DNA from: Caldisericaceae bacterium
GTDB lineage: Bacteria; Calditrichota; Calditrichia; Calditrichales; Calditrichaceae
DNA length: 6,920 bases
Direction of reading: 5' to 3'
NCBI GenBank assembly: GCA_021160885.1
Contig: JAGHBR010000129.1
Coordinates: 1 to 6,920 of the forward strand
The stretch's first letter is position 1, and each line of letters begins with the position of its first letter. The position numbers and the translations under genes were made by a program. This document shows, one piece after another, positions 6,894 through 6,920 of the stretch. The notes beneath the pieces were generated by a model that saw nothing but the letters and a program-made list of their open reading frames with translations, had not been told where the DNA came from and ran no database searches.

Positions 6894-6920
6894 ATTCAAC
6901 TATTCAACTATTCAACTATT
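6894..6920. repeat. 8-bp tandem repeat, ATTCAACT, running off the window
   Basis: Three perfect copies of ATTCAACT (6894-6901, 6902-6909, 6910-6917) are followed by ATT at the window end, so the array has at least 3.4 units and probably continues. No gene overlaps it. It looks like a small microsatellite-type array prone to slippage. A regulatory role cannot be judged without the sequence beyond the edge. Confidence 0.85.

Noticed and set aside
6821..6920. CRISPR array
   Set aside because: The repeats are 7-8 bp, contiguous and without spacers, which does not fit CRISPR structure, and no cas gene is present.

Overview
The window carries six tightly spaced protein genes, all on the + strand, with almost no spare DNA until a repeat-rich tail. 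The sequence is AT-rich. The last gene is a lipoprotein foldase with a SurA-like plan, which implies a Gram-negative cell envelope. Together with the style of the intergenic repeats, this suggests the Bacteroidota/Calditrichota/Ignavibacteriota side of the tree (FCB group). That placement is an impression, because there is no rRNA or other marker gene here.

Layout. 55-2031 encodes a class-II glutamine amidotransferase/asparagine synthase (AsnB family). 2041-3003 encodes a long, insertion-bearing NAD synthase-like protein. 3031-3297 encodes a stand-alone acyl carrier protein. 3316-4602 encodes a DUF362 protein with a twin-arginine signal. 4625-5245 encodes a GNAT-fold acyltransferase-like protein. 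Gaps between these five are 9, 27, 18 and 22 nt, and each start has a Shine-Dalgarno-like sequence, so they look like one transcription unit. A longer gap of 66 nt separates them from 5312-6802, a parvulin-type peptidylprolyl isomerase lipoprotein that may or may not be co-transcribed. After it come a small hairpin, a segment resembling a dispersed repeat, a 7-bp repeat block in A-B-B-A order and an 8-bp tandem repeat that runs off the window edge.

How the genes may work together (inference). AsnB supplies a glutaminase plus an ATP-pyrophosphatase. The NadE-like protein is a second ATP-pyrophosphatase of the same fold and has no glutaminase. The acyl carrier protein can tether an acyl or aminoacyl intermediate, and the GNAT protein could move such a group onto an amine. 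Amidotransferase, ACP and GNAT genes also occur together in surface-polysaccharide and exosortase-associated loci. A plausible reading is therefore a small pathway that makes an amide- or acyl-modified metabolite or surface glycan, with an exported DUF362 protein of unknown role. No exosortase, glycosyltransferase, acyl ligase or PEP-CTERM protein is visible in this window, so the pathway remains a hypothesis. The left edge probably cuts into the same operon.
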